Positions 33,501 to 45,506 of a DNA stretch of 64,000 nucleotides are shown in pieces (positions within the stretch are counted from its first letter, which is position 1; each line of letters opens with the position of its first letter). Under the pieces are notes generated by a model, which ran no database searches, had not been told where the DNA came from, and was given only the letters and a program-made list of their open reading frames with translations. Source of the DNA: Trichuris trichiura (Eukaryota; Nematoda; Enoplea; Trichinellida; Trichuridae); NCBI GenBank assembly GCA_037903355.1, contig JBAJFE010000004.1:2480001-2544000 (forward strand), written 5' to 3'. A program made the position numbers and the translations under genes.

Positions 33501-33683
33501 AGTGAACGTATTCGTAAATTTGACCACCGCCTCGGAAAAGCCGACATTTTGCACTCTTTCAGTTAACGGTATCGTCTTGGGAAAATAATAGAACAGTTTC
33601 TGCTCTTCCTCGCCTTCCAGCCGGCCGTAGTCCGGATTGTAGACAAAAAATGCGCACAAAATGTCCGTCGCTTTCACATTCAT
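30569..33683 (-). CDS. CCZ1: Vacuolar fusion protein CCZ1
   Basis: Partner of MON1 in the exchange factor that activates Rab7 on late endosomes and autophagosomes. Two exons, 33683-33254 and 31548-30569, give 469 aa (human 482). The N-terminal longin region shows FFVYNPDYGRLEGEEEQKL and VGFSEAVVKFTNTF. The junction falls at a conserved place (KQRL, then EFFFNRY). The C-terminus ends NLIDVSEELRKLCAAVSYG, like the human end. The 1,705-nt intron is packed with a ~200-bp tandem repeat. The ATG lies 3 nt after a CCTTTAG acceptor, implying a near-absent 5' UTR or trans-splicing, and about 345 bp after the ULK stop. Confidence 0.9.
31560..32975 (-). repeat. Seven-copy ~200-bp tandem repeat in the CCZ1 intron
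   Basis: The motif TTGAATTCTACAAAAG (TTGCATTC in copy 4) recurs at 31594, 31794, 32000, 32200, 32410, 32609 and 32809, a spacing of 199-210 bp. Each unit also shares an ATCGCGAAATCAAA block and a CGCGAGCAACCTAC-like block. On the coding (minus) strand most units carry CTTTTGTAG, 26 nt, then CAG/GTAAG or a close variant. This is a 26-nt pseudo-exon between canonical splice sites, beginning AATTC like the true downstream exon. Confidence 0.9.
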
Positions 33684-34028
33684 AGCCTAAAGGCGTTCAG
33701 GCAAAGCGTTAAGCAGCAACGGACGAAAATTATTGGCCAAAACGAGACGTGAGCGATCTCACGGTTGAACAAAAGACAAAGCGGGATGGGCCAAACGAGG
33801 GCCTTCTCTTTATTTGGCAAAAGTACACAGCCGATGGCATGCGGTAAAAGGAAAACAATTTCCATCTTCGTCTATCAGCCTTATCTGGCAATGGTTGGGA
33901 GCTTTAAGGAAAAAAGTTTAAAAAGCACTGTTCCACGACGAACGCAACGAAAACGGCGCATACGGGAACCCGTCCAATGGTAGTACAGCCGTCCCATAAT
34001 GACTAAACACATAAATAGCAATAGGAGG

Positions 34029-37000
34029 TCAAAACGGCTGCTCGGCGGATACGAAGCCTTGCTTCTCCAAAATGCGTAAACGCTTTTCTACAGCGTCTTT
34101 GTCTGAAAATTAAAAATGCTAGGACAAACCTATCTATATTTGACGCTTTCGACGTTAAGCCTTAAGATATGGCCATAACGCAGCGCCTTAAGCTTACATT
34201 TTTTTAATATGCATCGATCCTCCTCGTCGGTAACCTGCTGGGCCAAAGTATGCAACAATACAAAGGCGGTCTGATATCTCGGAGGACACTAAAAGGAAAA
34301 ACAATAATCTCGTAAGGTTAAAAAATGCGTGACGCCAAAGAGGGGGCGTACCAATTGCGGGTCGCCGAACAGTTCGTCAAGTGCAGCCGACTGGCACAAT
34401 TCCAAAGCGTAATTGTACATAAGTCTTTCGGCGTTTATGGTGCAAGTTTTGTCCGGCCCCGGAAGGCCGTACGTGATCAATTCTTGCGAGCGCATCAAGC
34501 AAACATGAAACGACTCGTTCAGCTCGTTCAACACTACAATCAATATTACGTCACTTGAGCAGCTAATAAATCAATAAGGAAAACATATATCGCATAAAAA
34601 ACCATAACTCGCAACGTCATAAGCCTATAATAGTACTAATACTCATATCTAATTGTTGTACTTTTGTTTTTATTGGTAATCTAGCTAGCAAGAGCTTATT
34701 TTAATTTGCGACAGTCTAAGAAATGGTCATTCAGTAATTTGCATAAAAAACACAAAATGCTAATGAACGCTTGTACCGACAGCCGCCAGTTATCTTTCTT
34801 TCAAAAAAAAGAGCCCTATCCATACCATGCTCAAAATGACGTACAATTTACGCGCTTAATTTTAGAACTCTGCTTTTCATTTGCAAAGTGACAGCAGAAT
34901 TTTGCCGGTGTGCAACTTTTTTGCAGTCCAACTTCGCATACGTAAAGGCGGTGATGAAGTTGGAAAAATGTTAAGGAAATTTAGTACTAACTTGATTTCA
35001 TCTTCGGAGATGACGAATAAACTAAAATCTCTTTAATAAAAGAAATCGTAACTGCGTTAAATGGCGCCAACGCCATAGAATTGAAAGCCTCTAACGTGTG
35101 CCGGCATACAATTTGAAAATGAACGCGTAACTTTTTCAAAAATTTCAAATTTTAAAAATAAAGCGCGAGCGTGCCAATATGCAAATTTTCTCAAATTCAA
35201 ATTCGTTATCTGCAAGACGCGCTGACGCGTCGTTTTTTTTTCAATCGTTATCAGCAAGCTTGCAACAATATCAAGTGTATTCTTTAGCTGACGCGTTGCA
35301 TATGCTAATTTTAAAATTTTAAAGGACGGAAAATGATCGCAAAGCGACGCGTGCGTATTCTTTAGCTGACGCGCTGCATGTGCAAATTATAAAATTACTT
35401 CGATAACAAAGCAATTTTAAAATTTGCATATGCAACGCGTCAGCTAAAGGACGGAAAATGATCGCAAAGCGACGCGTGCGTATTCTTTAGCTGACGCGCT
35501 GCATATGCAAATTTTAAAATTTCTTCGGAAACGAAGCAATTTTAAAATTTGCATATGCAACGCATCAGCTAAAGGACGGAAAATGATCGCACAGCGACAG
35601 GTGCGCGCGTCTGTCACTCCTTAACGACGAACATTGGCATTGTTACACTTTTAGCTTTAATGAATTAGAAATTGGACGCGACCTTGAAATGACCTTGAAA
35701 AGCTGTCAGTTCGAAATCGAAGCGACGATTCGATCGAATTGCTACTGCTTTACCTGACAACAATAGATAAGAAGTACAGACTGCGCCTCTTTGCGCAGCG
35801 AAGATTTAAGAGTTGAAAACAAAATCAATTATTTAAATTAGCTTACCGCGTTTAACCGTGCTTGAAACGTACAAACGCTTTGCGTCCACTTCCTGCTGCG
35901 CAAGCTGCAGCGATGAGGATATCATGTGCAATGCTCTCACGTAGATGACCAACTGCTCGGCGTGTCGGTAACTCTGATTTACCATATTTGCGTCGTCGAC
36001 GTTGGAAAACTGCGAATGAAGAGAAAAAAAAGAATAAAAAGCGTACACGTTCAAGTTCAAAATTTCAAAACAAGCCTACTCGTCGAGAGCAGAGCATCAC
36101 GGACAAAGGGTTCGATCGAACTTGAGCTAATTTTGTCAAACTTTGCACGACTTGAAGAACAAATTGCAACTTGGCCAAAATCTCGTTGTGATCTCGCTGC
36201 AATGGTCAACTTTATTCTTTTTTTACCGGACATCAAACGCGTGGCGACTAACCTCAAGCAAAGTTTCGGCTTTCAGTTCGGGCGGCGGTTCCATCGTTTG
36301 CAAGCCAAACGACAACGGTTGCACATTCAACGGGGAAATCGAAATTCCCACATCCTTACGACCACCGGGCGCATCATCTGAGCCGGTTGGAAAGATTAAT
36401 ACAAAAAAAAGAGAGAATTCAAACGTTTACTTTCTTTACGAAGCATTTCGTTGTCCATTGACTTCTCAACAACAGGTTCGGTTCGCCTGACAACTCGATT
36501 AGCTTAAAAAAGTGAAAATGCCTACCGTTGATAAGCAATAGAGAGTGGTCAATGGCACCTGGCAAAGTTTGCGATCGATAGCTACGGGCGAACGGCAAAC
36601 TGAGAGGCTTCATTTCGTCTTCGGATTCACCATCCGACGCTGTCAATGCCGAAGACGGTGAAGGGCAGACCTTGTCTGTCAAAATTTAAAAAGTACTTCC
36701 GTATGGATTTTATTGAAAGTAGAAAAAATCGAAATGCAGCCACTCGGCTTAAATCATTGGGCTACCAATTGGTAAATTAAAGAAAATACCTCGGCACGGA
36801 GAAACACCAGTCGCTGTGAGCAGAGAACTTCTGCAGGCGGGTGTATGCGACATTTTCTCGGATGTTGACGGGGACTTTGTCAGTTTACTCTTTTCCACGT
36901 GATACATAGCTTAACGGTTAATACTGAGAAAACAGTTGTCCAAGTGGTTGAATAAACCTACTCTTTGGCGGCTTTAGGTCGGCAATTGATGGCACGTTCA

Positions 37001-40000
37001 AAGAGGGTTGCACTTTGGCAGGTCCAACTTCCTCACCTCCCGTTAAAGCTGAATTGCGACCCTGATTCGTTGCTTCAACAGGTGGAGTACCGGCAGTATC
37101 TTCAACGGGCCGAGTGGTCTGAAAGGTATTGGAAAGCATGCTTACTAAAGGAATGCTTACAAAAATAGTCTCTCAATACCGTAACCAACGTTTGGCCAGA
37201 TCGAATAGCCGCTTCGCGTTCCCAACGTTTGGCCTCCATTTGAGCGAATGTGCCTCGCTGGGAAGGCACAGGCATCGGTCCCGTTGAGGGTTTACTCACC
37301 GTGGGGTGGTTACCCGAGCAGGCAGGGAAGCTTGCCGGCCTTACGGGAGGCGGTTGCAAACTTTTGACAGCGGCAGTCGGCCTAGCGCCTTGCCGAATCA
37401 ACCTTAACATCTTACTTCTTACTGTATTTTTTAAAAAACGCCAACGCAGCTCAACAACTTACCTTGCAGGGACGTTGCCGGAACATCTTGGCGCGCTGCT
37501 TAGCCTCTTGCGCGAAGGATCGGCGACTCTTTGCACCACGACGTAATCGCCTTCTTGCTCGTTGCACTCAACCAATGTTGCAACCTTTGACGAGCCTTTT
37601 GTGGTCCCAATAGTTTCAAGATGCTTTGGTTGGTCGGCGTGGCCAGACGCGTCCTTTGGCCTTTGCTCAGAGCGCCTGTACACCTCGACTGCGCGTTGAG
37701 GAAAGCGCACCATGGAAGGGGAGCGCACTGGGCTCGCGTTGATCTCCGTAACCTTCAATTTACGCGGCAACTTCACCGAGCTCAGAGTGTCGTTGTTCGA
37801 ATTGGCGTCTTTCAAAAAAGGGTGTTCAAAAAAGGCGTCTGAAAAATGGGAACAGCAACAACAAATGGCCATTTTCGTCAACCGCCATGGAGGTACATAC
37901 CGAAATCAATGCGCTCTTTGACGTTACGTTTCAACAGGTGCAGCAGCATATCGCGCAGCTCTTCCGAAGCGCTGGCCGGAATACTATAAGCAAGACGCGT
38001 GCGTTCAAAAGCCTACTGGGAAAGCAGGTACGAACTTTGGTTTTAAATTTTTGTTCCGCTCGTAAAACTGCTTCAGCGCCTGCGGCGTTTGCGCCTGAAA
38101 AGGCGCTTTTCCCGTAAGGCACTGAAACACTATGGTCCCAATGGACCAAAGATCAGCCTTGGCGCAATACTGAAGCGACATGATAACTTCCGGAGCCTGA
38201 AACATTGCCGAGCTTGCCTAATGTCGGCTAGGCAAGGCGAACTTCGAAGTTACCATGTACATCGGCGATCCGCACAAAGTGGCCGCCATAACGCCGTCTT
38301 GGAGAAACCGAGCAAACCCAAAGTCGGCTGAAACAGGTTGAACAAGTGAAAATAATGCGCGAGCACGCGAAATGCTAAATTTTAAAAATTTAAGCATTTT
38401 TAAAACGTCATTTATAAACGATACGCCTGAACGCCACTGAAAATAGAGGAATATTTCAGGAAAGGGTCCTACACGCAATCAGTGGATGCCCTATGCTCTG
38501 AACAGACTCTGCTCAAACGAGAGTCCATTACAGGCTAAAGCTCGAGTGGCGTACAATTATTTTGAGCAATAGAAATTTAAATTTTCCCATTACCTAACCT
38601 GCATTCATTTAGTATACTGTATGTTCTTCGATTCCGGCGCATTTCGGCAACTTAAGACAATTTAACATTGAAATTATGACCTTATAAAAACAGCGAACAT
38701 TCTGTAGCTCTGTCCAGCATATATATATTGACTTTTTCTTCTATAAGTTGAAGAATTTCGTTCCAAAACGTTGGGACAGTAAACCGACGTAGTGACGCGC
38801 GGAAAAGCAAACACAAAGCTGAAAATCCTAATCTGCTTTTCATTAATTCTTCCAAAGGCGCCTTTATGGATAGTAAGATAGGGTACCACAAAACAATAAC
38901 TGACTAATAACAGAAAACGTTTAGAAGTTCGTTCACCGTACAGCAACATCTTTAAGGATTATCTATGCAAATTAATATGCCAAAAAAGGCTCGCGACTTA
39001 ATCGGTTAACCTTTTTCAACCTCGAACGCGTACTTTGAAAAATGGAACTCCGAAAAGGTACGTTGACGTCGGCGTCGCTTCGTACCAGGTGGCAAAGCAA
39101 GTTAAGCGCCTTATACCGCAAACGGCTTTTTGAAAAAAGCTTCAATAGCGCGCGGATCAATTACGTAAATTGACCGAAAGGCGGCAAAAGCGAAAAAGCG
39201 AACTTCAAAAGCGGGAAAAAACAAAAAAAAATTAAAGTATCGAAAGGAATAATCAATATCGCAGAGTGGAAATGAGCCCTCAATGATAGTTGCAAAAAAA
39301 AAGGAGTCGAGCAAAGGTTGAACAAGCGTAAGTTGTACGTGCGCGGCCGGAAGCCGAAAGCGTCAAAACAAATAGATACGCATTGCGCGTCAAAACTTGG
39401 CAGATGCGAAATCAATCGTATCGATTTGAAGGCGTTACGTCTTTCTCGTCATTCACCAAGTTGCTTCTCTATATTTCAATACTGCCTTTCACGGATTTCA
39501 GCGAGTTGCGCAAGCTTTCTTTTACGGATGAAAAAGTACAAGCGCTATACTGTAGCTGCAGTGCAAGCAACCCTCTATCCTTAAAAATAACATCACTTTG
39601 CTTCTTATAGCTTTCTCAATGTTTCCGCCCTGTCGGAAAACCTTGAAATGCCCATAAAAAAGAGTGCATCAATCGAAATGACGTTGAGACGAAGTGCAAT
39701 GCCACTTACCAATTTTTAAGCGTATTTCCTGAGGCTCCGGGTTTGGATTATTCGTCAAATTGCACAGCAAAATATTTTGAGGCTTCAAATCACGGTGAAC
39801 GATGCCCCTAGAATTGATCGCTTTGATGGCCGCAGCGATCTGACGTAACAGGAGACGAATCGTGTCCTCGCTAAGTGTTCCTTTCGCTTGGAGATAGTCG
39901 GCCAAGTCGCCTCCATTGCAATACTGAAAGGCGGAGTTCTTACTACGCGTATAAAAAAGCAACTTAGAAAAAAAGAAACCTCCATAATAAGATACACATG

Positions 40001-40397
40001 ACTGGATGTCTCCTAAAGGCAAGATTATGAAAACTGAAGAAGTCACGTCAACTCTACTTACTATGCATTGCAGCAGGGCGACTAAGTTTTCGTGATGCAA
40101 ATCGCTCAACTCCTAAAGTACGTTATTGCAACAGGAAAATGCCCTTAAAAGCATGCAACGAACTTTAAGGATCTTAATCTCTTTGCTCAACAAATTTTTC
40201 GATTTTGACAAGTTCTTTTTGGTGATGCTTTTGATGGCAACAGTAATCTCCGGGCGCTGCAATAGGAAAGGAATAAGCATCGCAAGGCGCATGCACAAGG
40301 CACCGACCGTTTTGTAGCGTCCTTTAAATACCACCGCGAAGGCACCGTGACCTATCAGGTCCTTTTTGTTGTATTCGTACTCGCCAACAGCCTCCAT
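34029..40397 (-). CDS. unc-51: ULK/ATG1/UNC-51 autophagy-initiating kinase
   Basis: Ser/Thr kinase that starts autophagy with ATG13/FIP200-type partners and acts in axon growth. Kinase exons: 40397-40308 ([14 protein letters not shown]), 40256-40164 ([11 protein letters not shown]), 40112-40062, 40012-39980, 39923-39710 ([23 protein letters not shown]), 38327-38254 ([14 protein letters not shown]), 38196-38036 ([26 protein letters not shown]), 37983-37901 and from 37838. Phases agree. The middle (37.8-36.4 kb) is Pro/Ser-rich and little conserved. C-terminal exons (36.3-36.06, 36.0-35.85, 34.54-34.03 kb) match the ULK MIT-like region ([20 protein letters not shown]). Length and architecture fit ULK1/2 rather than ULK3. 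Central exon borders are approximate. Confidence 0.92.
35283..35600. repeat. Tandem hairpin repeat in a ULK intron
   Basis: Two long imperfect palindromes lie 125 bp apart (35361-35448 and 35486-35573). Each has ~42-nt arms running from TTTAGCTGACGCG inward to TTCG, with a loop of a few nt. The linker between them (GGACGGAAAATGATCGCA followed by GCGACGCGTGCG) is repeated, and a partial unit begins at 35283. It lies in the intron between 35847 and 34.54 kb of the ULK gene. Confidence 0.85.
38328..39709 (-). other. 1.4-kb ULK intron inside the kinase domain
   Basis: It separates KI from ADFGF at phase 1, with donor GTAAGT at 39709 and acceptor GTTTCAG at 38328. Both strands carry short open frames, but none has family features. 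No element with terminal repeats was recognised. Confidence 0.65.
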
Positions 40398-41457
40398 GGC
40401 TCATTGTTATTGAAAATATGCCGAGCGGCAACTGCGCGCGGGTGCGTGTTTTAACGCCATGCACACCTGATTAAATAGGCGTTTACATCTTCGCTGCAAA
40501 CGCGCAACATTTAGAACAATAAAACAACAATTGAACAATACCGGCTGTTGGAAAAGAGTTGAACGTTATACAGTAAGGCGCATTGCTTAAATATAGGCAG
40601 GTTCATTTTGCAAAGCGATAAGCTCATTAAGACGCACCGTCATTGAAGCAAAATATTATCTCTGCATAGCCAGCAATTTTGTCTTGAGATCAATAGCTTT
40701 AATGTAAAAATAACAGAATGCGCTTAATTGACCAAGCCGGCTTTGGATGCACCTACACGTTCTCGTTAATCCAAAATAAGGCTAAACTTACGTTTTGCAA
40801 ATTCTTCAGCCTTGCCAAATTTTTTTATGCCGCGCCTAGCTTGTTGCGTTACGTTTTGGCGGGAATTTCCAACGCGCGTTGCGGAAAAAGTGGTTGTAAG
40901 GTTGAGTTTTTGCGCTGCACGCGTTGCCTTGAATAAATTTTAAAATATTTTTTGTGCTTAACCTTTTTAAGAGACGGAGAGAAGATTACCCGAATCAGCT
41001 TTCCGGCTTTATGAGCAGCTCTTCTGGCTAGCCGCGCTCGCTATTTTGCCTATTAGATATATTAGAGATATTAGCGCATTTTACTGAGACTTATTTCTAC
41101 TTTTCCTTTTCGTAAGAGTAGGTTTTGCTACGCGGTTATGTCACATTGTTTGTAGTTATTATGATTGTACCTGCAAATACAGTTAGCATCGGTTTGACGC
41201 ATTCGCTTGCAATTTACGTAGGCTAAAGTTGCTGTTTTGAGGTAGGTGAAATGTTGCTGATTTGAATATGCAAAGAATGCGGCACGTAAAACATTTTTTT
41301 AATATAAGAAACAAGAAGCAAACAAGAGATTCTTTGAAGCATCGATGCTTGTTTTTATTACTGTTTGTCAATCCAGTTAGACGTCCATGAAAAGTTGCAC
41401 ATTATCAGTTAGCTATTATTGGGCTACCAATTTGTACGCCATTTCGATTAGTGCGGC
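40398..41457. other. Intergenic region upstream of ULK
   Basis: About 1.06 kb between the 3' end of the small charged gene and the ULK start (both minus strand). No coding frame, tRNA or snRNA was recognised. The ULK start lacks a close AG acceptor, unlike CCZ1 and VPS37, consistent with its being first in a transcription unit. Confidence 0.45.
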
Positions 41458-41778
41458 TCACTTTTTATTTTCATTATTCTCCTCTTTGTCCTTACCGCGC
41501 TCGTCGCTTGAGCTTTTGGAGCCTGCCGCGCGGTCGTCTTTTTTGTCGAGCATTTTTCTTCTTGGAATTTCCAAACATTCCTCCTGCTTGCTGTCAAGCT
41601 TCGGAGGGGCTAAACGTGAAGGCGGCTTTGTCTTCCCTTTCCATTGAAAGTAATCGTCGGCCGACCGAAGCCGGCGAAACGGTGGCCTGTCACCTTCATC
41701 CGTCTTCACTTCCACTTCCTCGACGGTAAATTTGATCTTCGGCTCCTTTTTCTCTTTTGGCTTTTCCTTGCCACTCAT
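41458..41778 (-). CDS. Small highly charged protein, family not recognised
   Basis: A 106-aa single-exon frame starting at the ATG at 41778. It is rich in Lys, Glu, Asp and Arg and opens with a Lys/Glu cluster (MSGKEKPKEKKEPKIKFTVE). A central segment with aromatics (FRRLRSADDYFQWKGK) is followed by a Lys/Ser/Asp/Glu tail (DERGKDKEENNENKK). There is no signal peptide, membrane segment or Cys/His pattern. It is probably intrinsically disordered. Charge bias over the full length and the defined Met favour a real gene, but a chance open frame cannot be excluded. Confidence 0.45.
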   Translation of the reverse strand: MSGKEKPKEKKEPKIKFTVEEVEVKTDEGDRPPFRRLRSADDYFQWKGKTKPPSRLAPPKLDSKQEECLEIPRRKMLDKKDDRAAGSKSSSDERGKDKEENNENKK

Positions 41779-43521
41779 TTTTAAGAGTCTTGTACGCGAA
41801 GGGAGAGCATGGATCACTCCGTCAAGAGGTCACGACAATACAAGCTAATATTGCACCATGTTAACTATGTTATTTTAAAGTTTGCTTTAACTCTTTAAAG
41901 TACCATTTGCCTACAAGCTATTCTGCCACATGTCTTAAACATGTTCTTGCCTGTAGGGAGCCACATTTCTTCATTTGCATTCGGGTGTGCAACATACGAT
42001 GTTCTTATTGTTGTACCTGTGCATGAAGTATCCCAAGCTTAGTTTTCTACTATTTTCTTTCGCCGTTCAGCTTTGCGTGCTGGTGTTTCACTTACCGGCA
42101 ACATCAGATGAATAAATTGTTGAATTCTAAATAAAATATTCTTTTGACCTTTTATAGTCACTTTGTCGAATTACGTTGTTTGCATATTGCAACATTATTC
42201 AATTTTGCATAAATTTCTATCAAATTGCTGCTTCGCGAATCGATTTCGTGGTAACTGTAATGCTGCAGTTCGTCGCTTTCCGTTGCTGTCGAACCTTTCG
42301 ATCGATTCGTCCGAACTTGCTTTCCAAATAAGTACCGTTTGTTATTGCTTAGTCATGAATGATTATCACGATTATTCTCGCTTTTATGCTTGCCCGCATT
42401 TGCGCTTTGTTATTCTTAACCGCTATAGAGAATCGTGACAAGCAGACCATTTAAGGAGTCGTTGTTCATCCTTAACAGAAAAGGTAAAAATGACTCCGAA
42501 TGTCGACTCTCCGCTGACGTAAGCTGGCTATTGTTTCGTCGTTTGCGTCTTTGACTTTTGAATTCCCAAATCAGCTTTAAAGACTGGCCAACGATTAGCG
42601 ATGTTGTGTCGCTCTGTTCAATTCCTTTCCTTCACTTCCAACGGTTTCAGTGTTTAACATATTTTTTCTCTGTCGATTTCGTTATAGCCGAATTTTTTAA
42701 TTCAGCAGGTCAAACGGGCGTTATTTTGCAATGGTACCTGCGAGTCAGACGAAGGGTACTGTAAAAAATTGATTGGCCAGTCGCGAATTTCGAATTTTTG
42801 AAATTTTGTTTGTTTTTTTTTGTTATACTGATTTATTAGTTTTACGGTTGGCTAATCATTTGTACGCAAGTTGCGTCCCCAAGTCTAAGCAGTAAAATTA
42901 CTTTGCAATAGTTTTTATTAGGCGACTTTTATTAAGTGGTTGTCTACGGCCTTTGTGATATCAAAAAAGGTGGCTTTTGGGCGACGCTCAATTTGAAATT
43001 CTTGCTTTAGATTATTTTTCAAAACACAGGAAGGTTGTCGCGCCTTCCCGGCTTCTTCCGCTTTGTATATTTTGACAGAAAAAGTATTTTGTGTTCCTGT
43101 ATGCCGGAGGGTAGCTTACCTTGTTCATCCAGGTTACCCTTGTAAATATTTTTTAGAACTAAGCCTGTGAAATGCTTAGCAAGTTCGCTGCTGTTCTCTC
43201 AACATTCTGAGCAATACCTAATTCAGCTTTTTTTTCAGGTAGGCACGCATCTTTCATTGACAAAAGTTAGGCAGCTGACGTCACTCCGCGGGAATGATGC
43301 CTAACGAAAGGTTTTTGTCATTTGGTAAGTTTTGTACGCTCGCAGTTGCTTCATTCAGTAAAACTTAATTAATCAATTATTCGTTAATCCCAGCCTGAAC
43401 GATTGCATCCGTTTGGATGACCTAATATGGATAGGTTAGCTTGGAGCCCACTTTGAAAATTGCTGTTTTAGAGTCCCTTGGTAGGCAAGACTAACATTGG
43501 TGTGCGGAAAAGCAAAAAGTT
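41779..43521. other. Intergenic region upstream of ITFG1
   Basis: 1.7 kb between divergent genes. A possible acceptor (CTGTTTTAG) lies ~50 nt before the ITFG1 start. Open frames at 42163-42438 and 42558-42764 (+) have no family features. No RNA gene was seen. Confidence 0.45.
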
Positions 43522-45327
43522 ATGTTGTACTTATGCGTGGCTTTATGCTGTATTTGTTTATCCGCTGCTGAGGTGAACCAGAGGCCAAAAACCATAGTGA
43601 CCACAAGGGTGCCTGGCGAAATTATGGCTTACGTTGACATAGACTTCAATCGTTGTACCGACCTTATAGTGAAGACTGCCCGTTCAGTGTTGTACGTTTT
43701 CCTTGCCGAACCGGACGGCGAAAACTATACCCAGGCTCATCGTTACACTGTCAGCTTGCCTCCGCAGTACGACATACAAAATGTGGCCGTCTCGGACTTC
43801 GATGGAGATCTCTTTCCCGACTTATTGATCTCGTCAAAAATGGATGGCAGCGCCGACTATGTTGTGCACGTTTGCTGGGGATCGAATGTTGAATTCAGCT
43901 GCTTTCATTCAACCCAATGGATCTTCCCGGATCAACCTCAAGTGTTGGATTGCAATTGCGATCAGCTGGGCGACTTTTTCGCCGTTATCGATCGTTGGAA
44001 TGGTCGTATATGCTTTCTTGGCAATCGTGATAGGACGTTCACAGCTCGACCGTTTTTGGAATCGTCTCCGCTTTCGCTGAGACGGCCTTTCGTTCCCGCC
44101 ATTGTCGATATTACCGGTGATCTGATTTCGGAAATTGTTCTGCCCGTTCAAGTCGATTCGAATCGAACGGAATTGGCTCATTTTGAAGTTTGGACAACCG
44201 ACGAAGAAAGGAAACAATGGATGCCGTTGGCGCCAGCCATTTTTCCGCCTATTATTCCCAAAAAAAGAAGTCTCTTCCCGCTGACAAACAATGACGAGCC
44301 GCTTGTCGGTGCTCCGCTGTTCGAAGATTTCAACGCGGACGGTCGAATAGACGCTTTAGTTGCCGTATGTCCTTCGCGGGCGGTCTGTTCCCGATTGGAT
44401 CTCTACTTGTGGGTGGACGGCCAATGGCATTGGCAAGCGGTCAATTTTTCCAACGGAGATGAACCCGAACCTTGGCATTTGAAAGCCAACTTTGCCGAAC
44501 GTCCATTCGCCGTACGAGCTGGCGATTTTAACTCGGATGGTTTTGCCGACTTGGTAATAGTTTTGGAGAAGAAAAATGGCAGTCGAGCTGTCTTCATTCT
44601 CGAAAACGCACCATCGTACCCTGGTGACAGTCAATGCGAGTCGCCTAGAAAATTTGTCCTTCAATCGACTCCGCTGTACAAAAGCAGATATGTCGAAGAG
44701 GCGTCGTTTTTTGATCTAATGGAAACTGGCAGCTTGGACGTGGTCGTTTTGGAACGAAAGGGGACGAAAAGCCAAGCTGTATCGATTTTCATTTCGTCTT
44801 TGTTCGAGTTTGAGACAACCTTTTTGAAAGTCGAAGTCAACTCGCCTTTGTGCAATGAATCCTGCGAGGAAGCGGGTCACGGACCGAGCGTTATTTGGCC
44901 AGGTTCGACGGTGCAAGTCCATTTTAAAGATTTGGACGCTCACAGCTTCGGCGGTATTCACAGCTTGTTGTACAGTTCGAGTCATCGGTCGCTGCTGCTA
45001 CCTTATAAGGTGTTCGGTTTGGGTCGTTCTCTCAGTTTCATTGAAGGCATGTCAACGGGTATACCGACCTGGTCGCATAGTAGTATTGGTTGGATGCATG
45101 TAGTGCCGAATTCCCGGCTGTACGTTATACCTTATCCGGCCGACCAGCCGAACAGATGGTCTCGGAAGTTGTACATTATGCCGGGAAAGGTGCTACGCGA
45201 AAGTATTATAACGTTTAGCGCATTTTTCGGCCTCATCGGTTTCGTCATTCTTCTCCTTCATCGGAGGGAAGTGGCGCAGGACAGAAGAGAATCGCGAAGG
45301 AATCGTTTCAACTTTGACACTATGTAA
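43522..45327 (+). CDS. ITFG1: Integrin-alpha FG-GAP repeat protein 1 (T-cell immunomodulatory protein)
   Basis: Type I membrane glycoprotein family with a beta-propeller ectodomain. An uninterrupted 601-aa frame (human 612). The start MLYLCVALCCICLSAAEV is a typical signal peptide. FG-GAP/Ca-loop-like motifs recur: DFDGDLFPDLLI, DITGDLISEIVL, DFNADGRIDALVAV and DFNSDGFADLVIVL. A single membrane helix near residues 563-583 (FSAFFGLIGFVILLL) precedes a short basic tail ending RFNFDTM, matching the RFHFDAM end of the human protein. Several NxS/T sites occur in the ectodomain. The lack of introns is notable in this gene-rich window. Confidence 0.95.
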   Translation: MLYLCVALCCICLSAAEVNQRPKTIVTTRVPGEIMAYVDIDFNRCTDLIVKTARSVLYVFLAEPDGENYTQAHRYTVSLPPQYDIQNVAVSDFDGDLFPDLLISSKMDGSADYVVHVCWGSNVEFSCFHSTQWIFPDQPQVLDCNCDQLGDFFAVIDRWNGRICFLGNRDRTFTARPFLESSPLSLRRPFVPAIVDITGDLISEIVLPVQVDSNRTELAHFEVWTTDEERKQWMPLAPAIFPPIIPKKRSLFPLTNNDEPLVGAPLFEDFNADGRIDALVAVCPSRAVCSRLDLYLWVDGQWHWQAVNFSNGDEPEPWHLKANFAERPFAVRAGDFNSDGFADLVIVLEKKNGSRAVFILENAPSYPGDSQCESPRKFVLQSTPLYKSRYVEEASFFDLMETGSLDVVVLERKGTKSQAVSIFISSLFEFETTFLKVEVNSPLCNESCEEAGHGPSVIWPGSTVQVHFKDLDAHSFGGIHSLLYSSSHRSLLLPYKVFGLGRSLSFIEGMSTGIPTWSHSSIGWMHVVPNSRLYVIPYPADQPNRWSRKLYIMPGKVLRESIITFSAFFGLIGFVILLLHRREVAQDRRESRRNRFNFDTM

Positions 45328-45506
45328 ATTTTCATCCTTCCTAGGTTCATTACTCTACGCTGTATTAAATCTTTGTCACTTTTGCTCCTTCATACCGAAG
45401 TGGTTTTTCCACCGGCTTATGTCTTTCGCCTAATCATTTTCGTCCGCAAATTTTCGTCAAATGCAGCAACTGCTTGTCGTAGGCAAACGAGTATCCCATC
45501 CGTAAA

